Positions 1 through 7,500 are shown, counted from the first letter of the stretch. The stretch is DNA of 9,284 nt from Flavobacterium psychrophilum (GCA_945869365.1 CAMBOW010000074.1:1-9284), one strand, 5' to 3'. Translations and numbers: made by a program. Notes: generated by a model from the sequence alone, not told the origin.

Positions 1-1
1 T

Positions 2-709
2 TTACTCTCTCACTATTCACCTACGACCTACGACCTACGACCTACAACCATTTACCTTGTGACAGAAGCAGTCTTTTCAATGGACGGCGATTCGCCTCCT
101 CTAGAAGAACTGGTTCAATTGGCCGAAAAATACCAGGCCTATTTGGTCGTAGACGAAGCCCACGCCTTGAGTGTTTTTGGCAATCAGGGCGAAGGTTTAA
201 CCCAACAGTTGCAATTGCAGGACAAGGTTTTTGCGCGCATCGTCACCTTTGGAAAAGGCTTGGGTTGTCATGGTGCAGCTATTGTAGGCAGCCAAGAGCT
301 GAATCAGTATTTGGTCAATTTTGCCCGCAGTTTTATTTACACCACCGGACTATCGCCACATGCCGTAGCCACGGTGCTCATGGCCTACAATCAGCTTGAA
401 CAAGCGCCCGAACAGCTGCAGCAGTTGCGCGATAACATTCAATTTTTCAATCAAGAAAAGCTGCAATTGGGACTCAAGCCGCTGTTTGTATACAGTAAAT
501 CGGCAATCCAATCGGCTATCCTTCCTGGAAACGAAAAGGTAAAACACCTTGCGAAAAAACTGCAAGAAGCCGGGTTTGACGTCCGCGCCATTCTCTCGCC
601 CACCGTCCCCGAAGGACAAGAACGCTTGCGGTTTTGTTTGCACAGTTACAATACAACTAGCGAAATACAAGCTGTGTTGCAGCTGTTGAGCAAATTGGTT
701 TTTGAATAG
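2..709 (+). CDS. bioF: 8-amino-7-oxononanoate (KAPA) synthase BioF, 5'-truncated by the window edge
   Basis: PLP-dependent enzyme of the alpha-oxoamine synthase family; it condenses a pimeloyl thioester with L-alanine, releasing CO2, to give KAPA, the first committed step of biotin ring assembly (cytosolic). The visible part corresponds to roughly the last 235 residues of a ~380-residue family. Seen: VTEAVFSMDGD from codon 59; VDEAH (codons about 152-166), whose Asp and His contact PLP; VTFGKGLGCHGAA, with the PLP lysine at 254-256; and the C-terminal PTVPEGQERLRF motif that binds the substrate carboxylate. The frame is open from position 2 without a stop, so the GTG at 59 is an internal valine codon, not the start: it lies inside a conserved beta-strand. 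The upstream codons contain a heptamer tandem repeat. Stop is TAG at 707-709; bioD follows after 52 bp. BioF is preferred over the relatives Kbl or serine palmitoyltransferase because bioD and bioA are adjacent. Confidence 0.95.
   Translation, partial: LLSHYSPTTYDLRPTTIYLVTEAVFSMDGDSPPLEELVQLAEKYQAYLVVDEAHALSVFGNQGEGLTQQLQLQDKVFARIVTFGKGLGCHGAAIVGSQELNQYLVNFARSFIYTTGLSPHAVATVLMAYNQLEQAPEQLQQLRDNIQFFNQEKLQLGLKPLFVYSKSAIQSAILPGNEKVKHLAKKLQEAGFDVRAILSPTVPEGQERLRFCLHSYNTTSEIQAVLQLLSKLVFE
20..47 (+). repeat. CCTACGA heptamer tandem array inside bioF
   Basis: Three perfect CCTACGA units (20-26, 27-33, 34-40) are followed by CCTACAA (41-47) and a decayed CCATTTA. The array is read in the bioF frame as PTTYDLRPTT. 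It sits just before the conserved IYLVTEAVFSMDGD strand, in a stretch that is variable between BioF proteins. The unit is 7 bp, so gaining or losing one unit would shift the frame. Similar short tandem arrays are, from memory, common between genes in Flavobacterium; inside a catalytic-domain gene this is less expected. Confidence 0.8.
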
Positions 710-733
710 GATACGATTTTCCCTTTTGATGTG

Positions 734-741
734 TACTTTTG
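734..741 (+). promoter_or_regulatory. Candidate Bacteroidota -7 promoter element upstream of bioD
   Basis: TACTTTTG is a perfect match to the TAnnTTTG element used by the Bacteroidota primary sigma factor. It lies 20 bp upstream of the bioD ATG, in the 52-bp bioF-bioD gap, and would predict a leader of about 14 nt. No TTTG box lies at the usual ~19-21 bp upstream distance, so this is at best a partial promoter. It could give bioD-bioA transcription independent of bioF. Confidence 0.3.
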
Positions 742-761
742 TCTCCGCATAAAAATTAATC

Positions 762-1385
762 ATGGCACCAAAACAACGTAAACTATTTGTAACTGGCATT
801 GGCACCGACGTAGGCAAAACCATAGCCTCAGCCATACTCACCGAGGCCTTGCAAGCCGATTATTGGAAACCCATACAAGCCGGTGATTTGGAGCACTCGG
901 ATAGTATCAAAATAAAATCCCAAATTTCAAATTTCAAATCCCATATCTTCGAAAACAGCTACAAATTGAATACGCCAGCTAGTCCACATTATGCGGCCCA
1001 ACTGGATGGCATTGCGATTGACATTAACCAAATTAAAGAACCAAAAACCAGCAATCATTTGGTGATAGAAGGGGCTGGAGGATTATTGGTTCCGCTCAAC
1101 AACACCGATTGCATTATTGATTTAATTCAAAACGACTACGAAGTAATCTTGGTTTCCCGTCATTATTTGGGAAGCATTAATCATACTTTACTTAGCCTTG
1201 AAGCCTTGAAAAATAGAAATATACCCTGTGCCGGTATTATTTTTTCAGGCGATGAAAATCCCGCTACCGAATCAATTATTTTGGCTAAATCAGGCGTGAA
1301 ATTCCTTGGCCGAATAGAAAACGAGCCCTATTTTGACGCCAACGTAATTGCCTATTATGCGGATCAATTTAAAGACAACATATAA
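762..1385 (+). CDS. bioD: ATP-dependent dethiobiotin synthetase BioD
   Basis: Cytosolic P-loop enzyme that carboxylates DAPA and closes the ureido ring with ATP, giving dethiobiotin, the substrate of BioB. It has 207 residues, slightly shorter than the ~225 of E. coli BioD. Seen in order: Walker A in the family form TGIGTDVGKT (residues 11-20, Lys19 and Thr20); YWKPIQAGD (34-42), matching the YKPV-x-G motif with the substrate-binding Lys36; TPASPHYAA (71-79), the SPH segment near the active site; and VIEGAGGLLVPL (101-112), with the metal/ATP residue Glu103. Residues about 52-61 (KSQISNFKSH) are encoded by an AAATYYC heptamer array, so this surface segment appears repeat-derived; the flanking motifs are intact and in frame, so the protein should work. 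ATG start without a recognisable Shine-Dalgarno, as usual in this phylum. It lies 52 bp after bioF and 89 bp before bioA. Confidence 0.95.
   Translation: MAPKQRKLFVTGIGTDVGKTIASAILTEALQADYWKPIQAGDLEHSDSIKIKSQISNFKSHIFENSYKLNTPASPHYAAQLDGIAIDINQIKEPKTSNHLVIEGAGGLLVPLNNTDCIIDLIQNDYEVILVSRHYLGSINHTLLSLEALKNRNIPCAGIIFSGDENPATESIILAKSGVKFLGRIENEPYFDANVIAYYADQFKDNI
915..942 (+). repeat. AAATYYC heptamer array inside bioD
   Basis: Four heptamers run without a break: AAATCCC (915-921), AAATTTC (922-928), AAATTTC (929-935) and AAATCCC (936-942). They are translated in the bioD frame as part of KSQISNFKSH, between the GDLEHSDS and NSYKLNTPASPH segments. The 28-bp total is not a multiple of three, so the present array is compatible with the frame only at this copy number (or with three units added or removed). 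Units of the same type recur downstream of bioD. Confidence 0.8.
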
Positions 1386-1386
1386 G

Positions 1387-1413
1387 AAATTTAAATTCCA
1401 AATCTCAATCCCG
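1387..1413 (+). repeat. Degenerate AAATYYC heptamers after the bioD stop
   Basis: Starting 2 bp after the bioD stop codon, the sequence runs AAATTT, AAATTCC (1393-1399), AAATCTC (1400-1406) and AATCCCG (1407-1413), in the same heptamer rhythm as the array inside bioD. It leads directly into the first TCCCGA hairpin. This looks like a second, more decayed copy of the same dispersed repeat. Confidence 0.55.
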
Positions 1414-1460
1414 AGACTTCGGGACAAAAATCAAAAATCAATCCCGAAACTTCGGGACAA
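1405..1460 (+). repeat. Two direct copies of a TCCCGA-RACT-TCGGGA hairpin in the bioD-bioA spacer
   Basis: Copies at 1405-1427 and 1438-1460 are 23 bp each, offset by 33 bp, with a single mismatch (GACT versus AACT). Each has an inverted repeat TCCCGA/TCGGGA around a 4-nt loop (stems 1409-1414/1419-1424 and 1442-1447/1452-1457). Any arm of one copy can also pair with the opposite arm of the other, so alternative folds are possible. The second copy ends 14 nt before the bioA ATG. There is no T-run behind either stem, so they do not look like intrinsic terminators. A dispersed palindromic repeat is the most likely identity; an effect on bioA translation or mRNA stability is possible but only inferred. 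Confidence 0.7.
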
Positions 1461-1474
1461 CAATCGCTAATCCC

Positions 1475-2752
1475 ATGAGCCTATCCCAACGCGACCAGCA
1501 ACACAATTGGCATCCCTACACCCAACACCAAACGAGTTTGCCGGCGGTGGCAATTGTGAAAGGCGAAGGCGCGTTATTGTGGGACGAAGACGGGAAAGAA
1601 TACATTGATGCCATTGCTTCCTGGTGGGTGAATCCGTTTGGACACAGCAACCGTTATTTGGCAGATGCAATTTATAAGCAACTTACCACTTTAGAACATG
1701 TGTTATTTGGCGGTTTTACCCACGAACCTGCGGTAGTTTTGTCAGAGAAGTTGATGCAAATTTTACCGTCCAATCAAGCCAAATTATTTTACTCCGATAA
1801 TGGCTCTACGGCTGTAGAAGTCGCCATCAAGGCAGCTTTGCAATTTCATTACAACCAAGGCAACCCGAAAAAGAAAATTTTGGCGTTTGAAAATGCCTTT
1901 CACGGCGACACCTTTGCCGCGATGGCGGCCAGTGGCATTTCGTTTTTTACTGAAGCCTTTCAAGGCTCTTTACTCGAAGTGGTGCGCGTGCCCTTGCCCA
2001 CAGCAGGAAACGAAACGGAGGCATATGCACTTTTTGAAAAGCAGGTACAAACCGACGAATTTGCCGCTTTTATCTTTGAACCCTTGGTGCAGGGGGCGGC
2101 TGGCATGCTTATGTATGAAGCCACTGTCTTGGATCGTTATTTGAGTTTATGTAAACAACATCAATTGCTGACTATCGCCGATGAGGTCATGACGGGCTTC
2201 GGAAAAACCGGCCGAAATTTTGCCTGCGATTACCTGAGTCAACAGCCCGATATGCTTTGCTTGTCTAAAGCCTTAACCGGCGGGACAATTCCCATGGCGA
2301 TTACCTCGTTTACCCAAGAAATTTTTGATGCGTTTTATAGTGAGGACACCAACAAAGCTTTGTTTCATGGGCATACGTTTACTGCAAATCCTACGGGTTG
2401 TGCTGCCGCGATTGCCAGCTTGGAATTATTAGAATCCGTAGAGATGCAAGAGCAAATCCAAGCAGTTCATACCCAACATCTTCAGTTTCAACAAAAAATG
2501 GAGGTTCATCCGCGCGTAAAAACAACCCGGGTTTTGGGGGTAATTTTTGCCTTAGAAATCAGAACCGAAAGCGACCAAACCTATTATGGCTTGTTGCGCA
2601 ATAAGCTGTATGCTTATTTTCTAGAAAATGGAGTTGTATTGAGACCGGTTGGCTCCACCATTTATATCTTACCGCCCTACGTTATCACGGCAGAACAGCT
2701 ACAAAAAATTTACCAAGTAATTGAAAATGCATTGGTTGAGGTGCAGGAGTAA
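1475..2752 (+). CDS. bioA: Adenosylmethionine--8-amino-7-oxononanoate transaminase BioA (DAPA synthase)
   Basis: Class III PLP aminotransferase (425 residues, normal family length) that transfers an amino group, normally from S-adenosylmethionine, to KAPA to give DAPA for BioD. Seen: NWHPYTQH (11-18), with the substrate-binding Tyr15 (E. coli Tyr17); the tandem Trp50-Trp51; SDNGST (107-112), the PLP-phosphate loop; AFHGDTF (141-147); ADEVMTGFGKTG (235-246), with the PLP-pyridine Asp236; LCLSKALTGG (261-270), with the Schiff-base Lys265; FHGHTFTANPTGCA (297-310); and VLRPVGSTIYILPPY (388-402), with Arg390 matching E. coli Arg391. The WHPYT and IYILPPY motifs separate BioA from other class III transaminases. 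Two substrate-pocket positions differ from E. coli: Phe142 at the Tyr144 position and Lys244 at the Arg253 position. The ATG is chosen because SLSQRDQQHNWHP matches the usual BioA N-terminus; a repeat region fills the space upstream. The next gene begins 37-64 bp downstream. Confidence 0.96.
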   Translation: MSLSQRDQQHNWHPYTQHQTSLPAVAIVKGEGALLWDEDGKEYIDAIASWWVNPFGHSNRYLADAIYKQLTTLEHVLFGGFTHEPAVVLSEKLMQILPSNQAKLFYSDNGSTAVEVAIKAALQFHYNQGNPKKKILAFENAFHGDTFAAMAASGISFFTEAFQGSLLEVVRVPLPTAGNETEAYALFEKQVQTDEFAAFIFEPLVQGAAGMLMYEATVLDRYLSLCKQHQLLTIADEVMTGFGKTGRNFACDYLSQQPDMLCLSKALTGGTIPMAITSFTQEIFDAFYSEDTNKALFHGHTFTANPTGCAAAIASLELLESVEMQEQIQAVHTQHLQFQQKMEVHPRVKTTRVLGVIFALEIRTESDQTYYGLLRNKLYAYFLENGVVLRPVGSTIYILPPYVITAEQLQKIYQVIENALVEVQE

Positions 2753-2787
2753 GGTATTCTAATTTTTTTCTTCGGCTACGTCCAAAA

Positions 2788-2805
2788 CTTTGCGACCTTT
2801 GCGAC
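2788..2805 (+). repeat. CTTTGCGAC nonamer tandem pair before the synthase gene
   Basis: Two perfect adjacent copies of CTTTGCGAC (2788-2796 and 2797-2805) lie in the gap between bioA and the beta-ketoacyl synthase gene. The TTG at 2790 that would extend the synthase frame falls inside the first copy, which argues against it being the true start. Confidence 0.6.
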
Positions 2806-2816
2806 AAATAATTCTT

Positions 2817-3974
2817 GTGCAAACAGCTGTTTCCATTACCGCGCTCGCTTCAGTTTCTCCTTTGGGACATCGTCCAGAAGAGATCTGGCAGCACTATCTT
2901 TCGCCCAAACATCACCTAAGTATGGTAGATTTTGGCAGCCGGGAAGCCTATGCTGCTTTTTTGAATTCAGCTACTCAAACCTGGGTCAATCAACTGCGGG
3001 AAGAAAATTCAAATTACCATTTGCTTGATAAATCGGTGATCAATGCTATCGCGGTTTCCAGAATGGCGGTGCAAATGGCCCAATGGAAAGCAGACGATTC
3101 TTTTGGAATAAACTTTGGATCTTCTCGCGGAGCGACCACTTTGTTTGAGCAATATCATGCCGATTTTTTACAAAACAAATCAGCCCACACCTTGAGTTCG
3201 CCCACCACAACCTTAGGAAACATATCTTCTTGGATTGCCCAAGATTTGCAAACCCAAGGCCCCGAAATCTCGCATTCGATTACCTGTTCAACTGGGTTTC
3301 ATGCGGTACTCAATGGCATAGCATGGTTGCAATCGGGCATGGCCAAGCAGTTTTTAGTGGGAGCCAGTGAAGCACCACTCACCGAATTTACGGTGGCCCA
3401 AATGCAGGCCATGAAAATTTATGCCCGCGAAAATCAAGATTACCCTTGCCGTGCGATGGATTTATCCAAAAAAACCAATTCAATGGTCTTGGGAGAAGGA
3501 GCAGTTGCCTGTTGTTTGGAATTAGGACGCAAAGCGAATGCTATGGCAATTATTGAAGGCATTGGCTTTGCCACCGAATTGTTGGCGCACAATGTATCGA
3601 TTACCGCTGAAGCCGACTGTTTTAAAAAATCGATGAAAATGGCCTTGCAAGGGCATGATCCCGATTCGATTGATGCCATTATTCTGCATGCGCCGGGAAC
3701 CCTAAAAGGCGACAGCTCCGAATACAAAGCCGTGCAAAAAGTGTTTGGCGAATCATTGCCTTTGCTCACCTCCAACAAATGGAAGATCGGACACAGCTTG
3801 GGCGCTTCGGGCTTACTGAGTTTGGAGTTGGCTGTAATGATGCTGCGAGAACAAGTGTTTATTCCGGTGCCCTATTTGCCGGCAACTAAGACAACAAAAC
3901 CCTTGAAAAAAATTCTAATCAATGCGGTAGGTTTTGGTGGGAATGCCGTGAGTATTTTGGTGGGAAAACCCTAA
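2817..3974 (+). CDS. FabF-like beta-ketoacyl-ACP synthase, last gene of the biotin cluster
   Basis: Thiolase-fold condensing enzyme (KAS I/II family), expected to elongate an acyl thioester with malonyl-ACP by decarboxylative Claisen condensation. With the GTG start used here it has 385 residues, a little short of FabF (~410). Motifs in order: ITALASVSPLG N-terminus; ITCSTGFHAV with nucleophile Cys157; LGEGAVACCLE; LHAPGTLKGD with His291; SNKWKIGHSLGASG with Lys321 and His326; and C-terminal NAVGFGGNAVSILV, the usual GFGGTN-type loop with Asn for Thr. The complete Cys-His-His triad and Lys indicate an active synthase, not a chain-length factor. GTG 2817 is preferred over TTG 2790 because the protein then begins right at the conserved region and the upstream TTG lies in a tandem repeat; from TTG it would be 394 residues. 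Its position after bioA suggests a role in making the pimeloyl chain for BioF, but aryl-polyene/flexirubin-type or general lipid synthesis cannot be excluded. Confidence 0.85.
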   Translation: MQTAVSITALASVSPLGHRPEEIWQHYLSPKHHLSMVDFGSREAYAAFLNSATQTWVNQLREENSNYHLLDKSVINAIAVSRMAVQMAQWKADDSFGINFGSSRGATTLFEQYHADFLQNKSAHTLSSPTTTLGNISSWIAQDLQTQGPEISHSITCSTGFHAVLNGIAWLQSGMAKQFLVGASEAPLTEFTVAQMQAMKIYARENQDYPCRAMDLSKKTNSMVLGEGAVACCLELGRKANAMAIIEGIGFATELLAHNVSITAEADCFKKSMKMALQGHDPDSIDAIILHAPGTLKGDSSEYKAVQKVFGESLPLLTSNKWKIGHSLGASGLLSLELAVMMLREQVFIPVPYLPATKTTKPLKKILINAVGFGGNAVSILVGKP

Positions 3975-3976
3975 TT

Positions 3977-4504
3977 TTATTTTTCTAAGGCCATCGCTTT
4001 TTCATAAACCCAATCGCTTTCCCAGCCTTTGCGCAAAAAGTAATCACAAAACTTTTTTCGTTTTTTCAGGCTGTTTTTCTCGGGAAGTGAATCCCAAAAA
4101 CGCAAGGTAATTTGCTCAAAAGTGTTTAAATACTCGTGCTCAGGAATTTCTTTAAGGCCATTATTAATGAGGTAACTCGATATTTTTCGTTGTTTAAGCT
4201 CTAAGCTAATTCTCTTTCGTCCCCAATTTTTTTGGTTAAATTTACTGATAGCAAACAAGCAAGCAAATCGTTCTTCGTTGAGGTAATTGTGGGCAAGCAA
4301 GTGCGCTATCGCTTCGGCAATTTCGTGACTGCTTAGTTTGAAACTGTAGAGCTTGGATTCTACTTCTTGGTGACAACGTTCCTGATAGGCACAAAAATGT
4401 TCAATTTTACGAACGGCATCTTTATAGGAAATTGGGGGTGTTGAATTCAAAATAGGGAGGTTGATTGTCTGAAATAAAATAACATAAAAGTACTGAATTA
4501 GCAC
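3977..4504 (-). CDS. recX: Regulatory protein RecX
   Basis: Small helical protein that binds RecA filaments and modulates recombinase and co-protease activity. The 175-residue frame shows the RecX triple-repeat pattern: AVRKIEHFCAYQERCHQEV (first repeat), NYLNEERFA followed by NWGRKRISLELKQRKIS (second repeat, with the typical G-x-x-R-I-x-x-EL-x-x-x-x-I signature), and KFCDYFLRKGWESDWVYE at the C-terminus. The start is uncertain. The span given is the longest frame, from GTG at 4504, but its first 18 residues are hydrophobic and unlike the family. A TTG at 4450 would give a 157-residue protein starting NSTPPISYKDAV, a more usual length. A promoter-like TTAATTTG on the minus strand (4511-4504) overlaps the GTG, which also favours the shorter form. 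The gene converges on the beta-ketoacyl synthase with only 2 bp between stop codons and no hairpin terminator visible. Confidence 0.9.
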   Translation of the reverse strand: MLIQYFYVILFQTINLPILNSTPPISYKDAVRKIEHFCAYQERCHQEVESKLYSFKLSSHEIAEAIAHLLAHNYLNEERFACLFAISKFNQKNWGRKRISLELKQRKISSYLINNGLKEIPEHEYLNTFEQITLRFWDSLPEKNSLKKRKKFCDYFLRKGWESDWVYEKAMALEK

Positions 4505-4514
4505 AAATTAACTT

Positions 4515-4522
4515 TATTTTTG
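4515..4522 (+). promoter_or_regulatory. Candidate Bacteroidota -7 promoter element for the large secreted-protein gene
   Basis: TATTTTTG fits TAnnTTTG exactly and lies 46 bp upstream of the ATG at 4569, predicting a leader of about 40 nt. No good TTTG -33 box is seen at the usual spacing. It is in the 64-bp divergent gap shared with recX, where a promoter for the rightward gene is expected, since the upstream genes on this strand end at 3974. Confidence 0.4.
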
Positions 4523-4568
4523 TTGGCCCCAATACACAAAACACACAGATATTCTCAAAATAGCGTAC

Positions 4569-7500
4569 ATGAAACGTATAGTTGTACTCGTTTGCTTATT
4601 GTTGGGCTTTTCCCAAATGGTTTATTCCCAATTGCTGCAATGGAACACCTTTGGCAATACTGGAACAGAACTAACCGAACCCAGCGTATTCAATAATACC
4701 AATATCTCTGCTGCTGATTTACAAATAGGACCTGGCGTAAATACAGCGGGAAATACGTTGAGATTTGGCGGGAATAATTGGTTTGATACTGGTAATACAG
4801 TTGCTGGCAGTACCTTGGCCGAGGCCATTACAGGAAACAATTACATTCAGTTTGTAGTCACGCCCAATTTTAATTATGCATTCACGCCCACTTCCTTTGT
4901 ATTCAGCTGGGGCCGTTCGAGCACAGGACCACTTAATGTTGCATTGCGTTCCTCTGTTGATGGGTTTGCTGCTAATTTGGGTGCGATTACCGCACTAACT
5001 TCTTTAAGCAATAATAACACCGTTACAATAAGTGGTTTAACCAATATCAGTACCGCAACTACTTTTAGGCTCTTTGGCTATGGAGGCACAAGTGTACTAG
5101 GCACAGGAGGATTTGATCAATCGGCTCCAGCACCTGGGATTGTTAACGTACAATTAAACGGAACAACCCAAAGTTTAGGCCCAGTTTCAGTTACCTCAGG
5201 AGATTGGAATGTGGCAAGCACCTGGTCAACCAATGCGGTGCCAACTGCTACCGACAACGTGATTATTTCGCTGGGTCATACCGTATATACCAATACAGCT
5301 TTAACCCGAACCGGAACCACCAAAGTATATGGCGCCTTTGAATTGCGTAACGGAGGATTCGCATCGGGGACCGATTTTACCTACATGAATACCACGGCGG
5401 CCTTGAATTTTAATACATCAACAACCTATGGTGTGGCCAACAACCATGTCTATTGGCCGGTGACCAACGGACCCAATAATGTAGCAGTACTAGCAGGGGG
5501 AATAGCGATGACTTCTACCAATCGTTCGGTTGGGGGTACGTTTTCTACAGCCGCTGGCATTACATTAAATACAAGCACACTCTTGCTTAACGGCACCTGC
5601 CGAATTGATAGTGGCGGGTTTTTCCTTTCTGCGCCCGTTTATGGTTCGGCCTCTATTTTAGTATATAATCCTTCGGGAGTGTATGGCCGCGGTTTTGAAT
5701 GGAGTGCATTAGGTGTGGGTACCATTAGCTCCACTCCTGGTTATCCCAATGCGGTTCAAATTAGCAATAATACCACACTAAACTACATCAATGGAGCTGT
5801 AGCAGGCGCTGTTGGCATAAAAGCGATAGCAACCCATTTAACAATAGATACAGGATCGGCCTTGCACATGAATTTTGGGGCGGTTTCGGCAGGCGGGCCC
5901 ATGGTCATTGGCGGAAACTTAATTAATGCCGGGACACTCACTTTAGGAGAGGCCAATGGAGATGATTTTAAATTGGCTGGAAATTTGAGCAATACCGGAA
6001 CGTTTAATGGCAACAATCGCGCAGTGTTTTTCACTAAAACAGGAACCCAGACGATTTTCTCTAGTTCTGCACTAACCATTCCTTATGTGGTGTTTCAGCC
6101 CAGCGCCGGAAATACAATCGTGCAATTACTGAGCAGCTTAACGGTTTCGGCACCTTTGGGTGGAAATGCCATCAGTTTTAGTGCCACTTTAGATAGTTTT
6201 GACATCAACGGAAATACCTTAACTATTGGAACTCCGGGATTAACCAATACCATTTTTGGCACAGGAACTTTCCGAGGAAGCACTACTTCCAATCTTGCTT
6301 TATTGGGAACCGGTAGTATAGGTACCTTAAAATTTTACACAACAACTCCTTTTTCTAATTTAGCCACACTCATAATCAATAGGACTTCGGGTAATATTGC
6401 CGCAGTGCTAGGTTCCACTTTAACAATCAATACGGCCTTGGTTTTGTCAAATGGAATTTTGGATGTAGGAAATAATATTTTGGCTATTGGAGCTGCTGCC
6501 AACATCAGCGGCGCAACGGCTACCAATTTTATCATCGCCGATAGTTCAGCGCCAACGCCTTTGGCTTCAGTTCGAAAATTTATACCTGCAGCCGGCACGT
6601 ATACCTTTCCAATAGGAGACAATGCCGCTTCGGCGGACGGCATGCAATATGCTCCGGTATCTATTACGTTAACTGGTGGAACCTATTCGGGTTCAGGCTA
6701 TGTTGCTTTTTCAGTAAATGACCTGAAAGATCCCGCTCTTGATGCTTCTACCGATTACATTACCCGCTACTGGGAAATGAAACGCCCGCTCACTTTGAGC
6801 CCTACCAATTACCAGATCAATAGCACCTATTACCCAACTGATGTGGTTGGAAATGAGAGCTTGTGTTTTTCCAATCAATGGAGCGGCAGTCTTTGGTACA
6901 ACAATGGCGTGGCCTCGGCAGCCAATACATTAACGATTGATTGTACTCAATTGGTGGTCACTACTCGGGTAACCAAAGGCTACCGCGATCCCGAAATTAA
7001 TGTGACCCAAGGCGCAACCAATTACCTCACGGCTTCCACATATACCTTTGCCAATACTGGACTCGGAAATTTCACCGATGTCGTATTTACCATCCAAAAT
7101 CTAGGCCAACAAAATTTAAATCTAGCTGCAGCCACGCTCACGGGTGCTTCAGAGTATAGCATTCTTTCGGCATATGCTAGTCCCGTTTTAGGCTCAACCG
7201 GAACGACGACCTTTACCATTCGATTTTATCCGCTCACGGCAGGAACGTTTACCGCTTCGATAAGCATTCCAAACAATGATCCTTCGGGCACTGAAAATCC
7301 GTACGTAATCAATTTTACGGGAGTTGGATTTTGCGCAGTAGAAACGCTTACGGCTACACCCACCTCAGGTCCGGCAGGAACAGAAATTACCTTGACCAAT
7401 TCGGCCCCATTTTTACCCAGTATCAGTGCGGCTTTCAATACATTGACCGCTTCGATTATCCCTGTATCGGCTGCTCAAATTAAAGTTTTGGCACCCAATT

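Noticed and set aside
20..47. CRISPR-like array
   Set aside because: The units are 7 bp and directly adjacent with no spacers, and they are translated as part of bioF.
59..709. A complete short protein starting at GTG 59
   Set aside because: GTG 59 is the Val of the conserved VTEAVFSMDGD strand of BioF, and the frame is open to the left edge. The gene is cut by the window and is not a small independent gene.
350..841. Minus-strand frame of 163 codons across bioF and the start of bioD
   Set aside because: It overlaps two well-supported genes antisense and shows no recognisable domain, so it is a shadow frame.
1409..1457. Intrinsic transcription terminator after bioD
   Set aside because: Stems are only 6 bp, neither is followed by a T-run, and bioA of the same pathway follows directly; a dispersed palindrome fits better.
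1386..1474. Riboswitch or BirA-type operator in front of bioA
   Set aside because: The spacer is explained by heptamers and twin palindromes; no long dyad like a BirA site and no riboswitch core could be recognised.
3440..3778. Minus-strand frame of 112 codons within the beta-ketoacyl synthase gene
   Set aside because: It lies antisense to conserved catalytic motifs of the synthase and has no family resemblance of its own.
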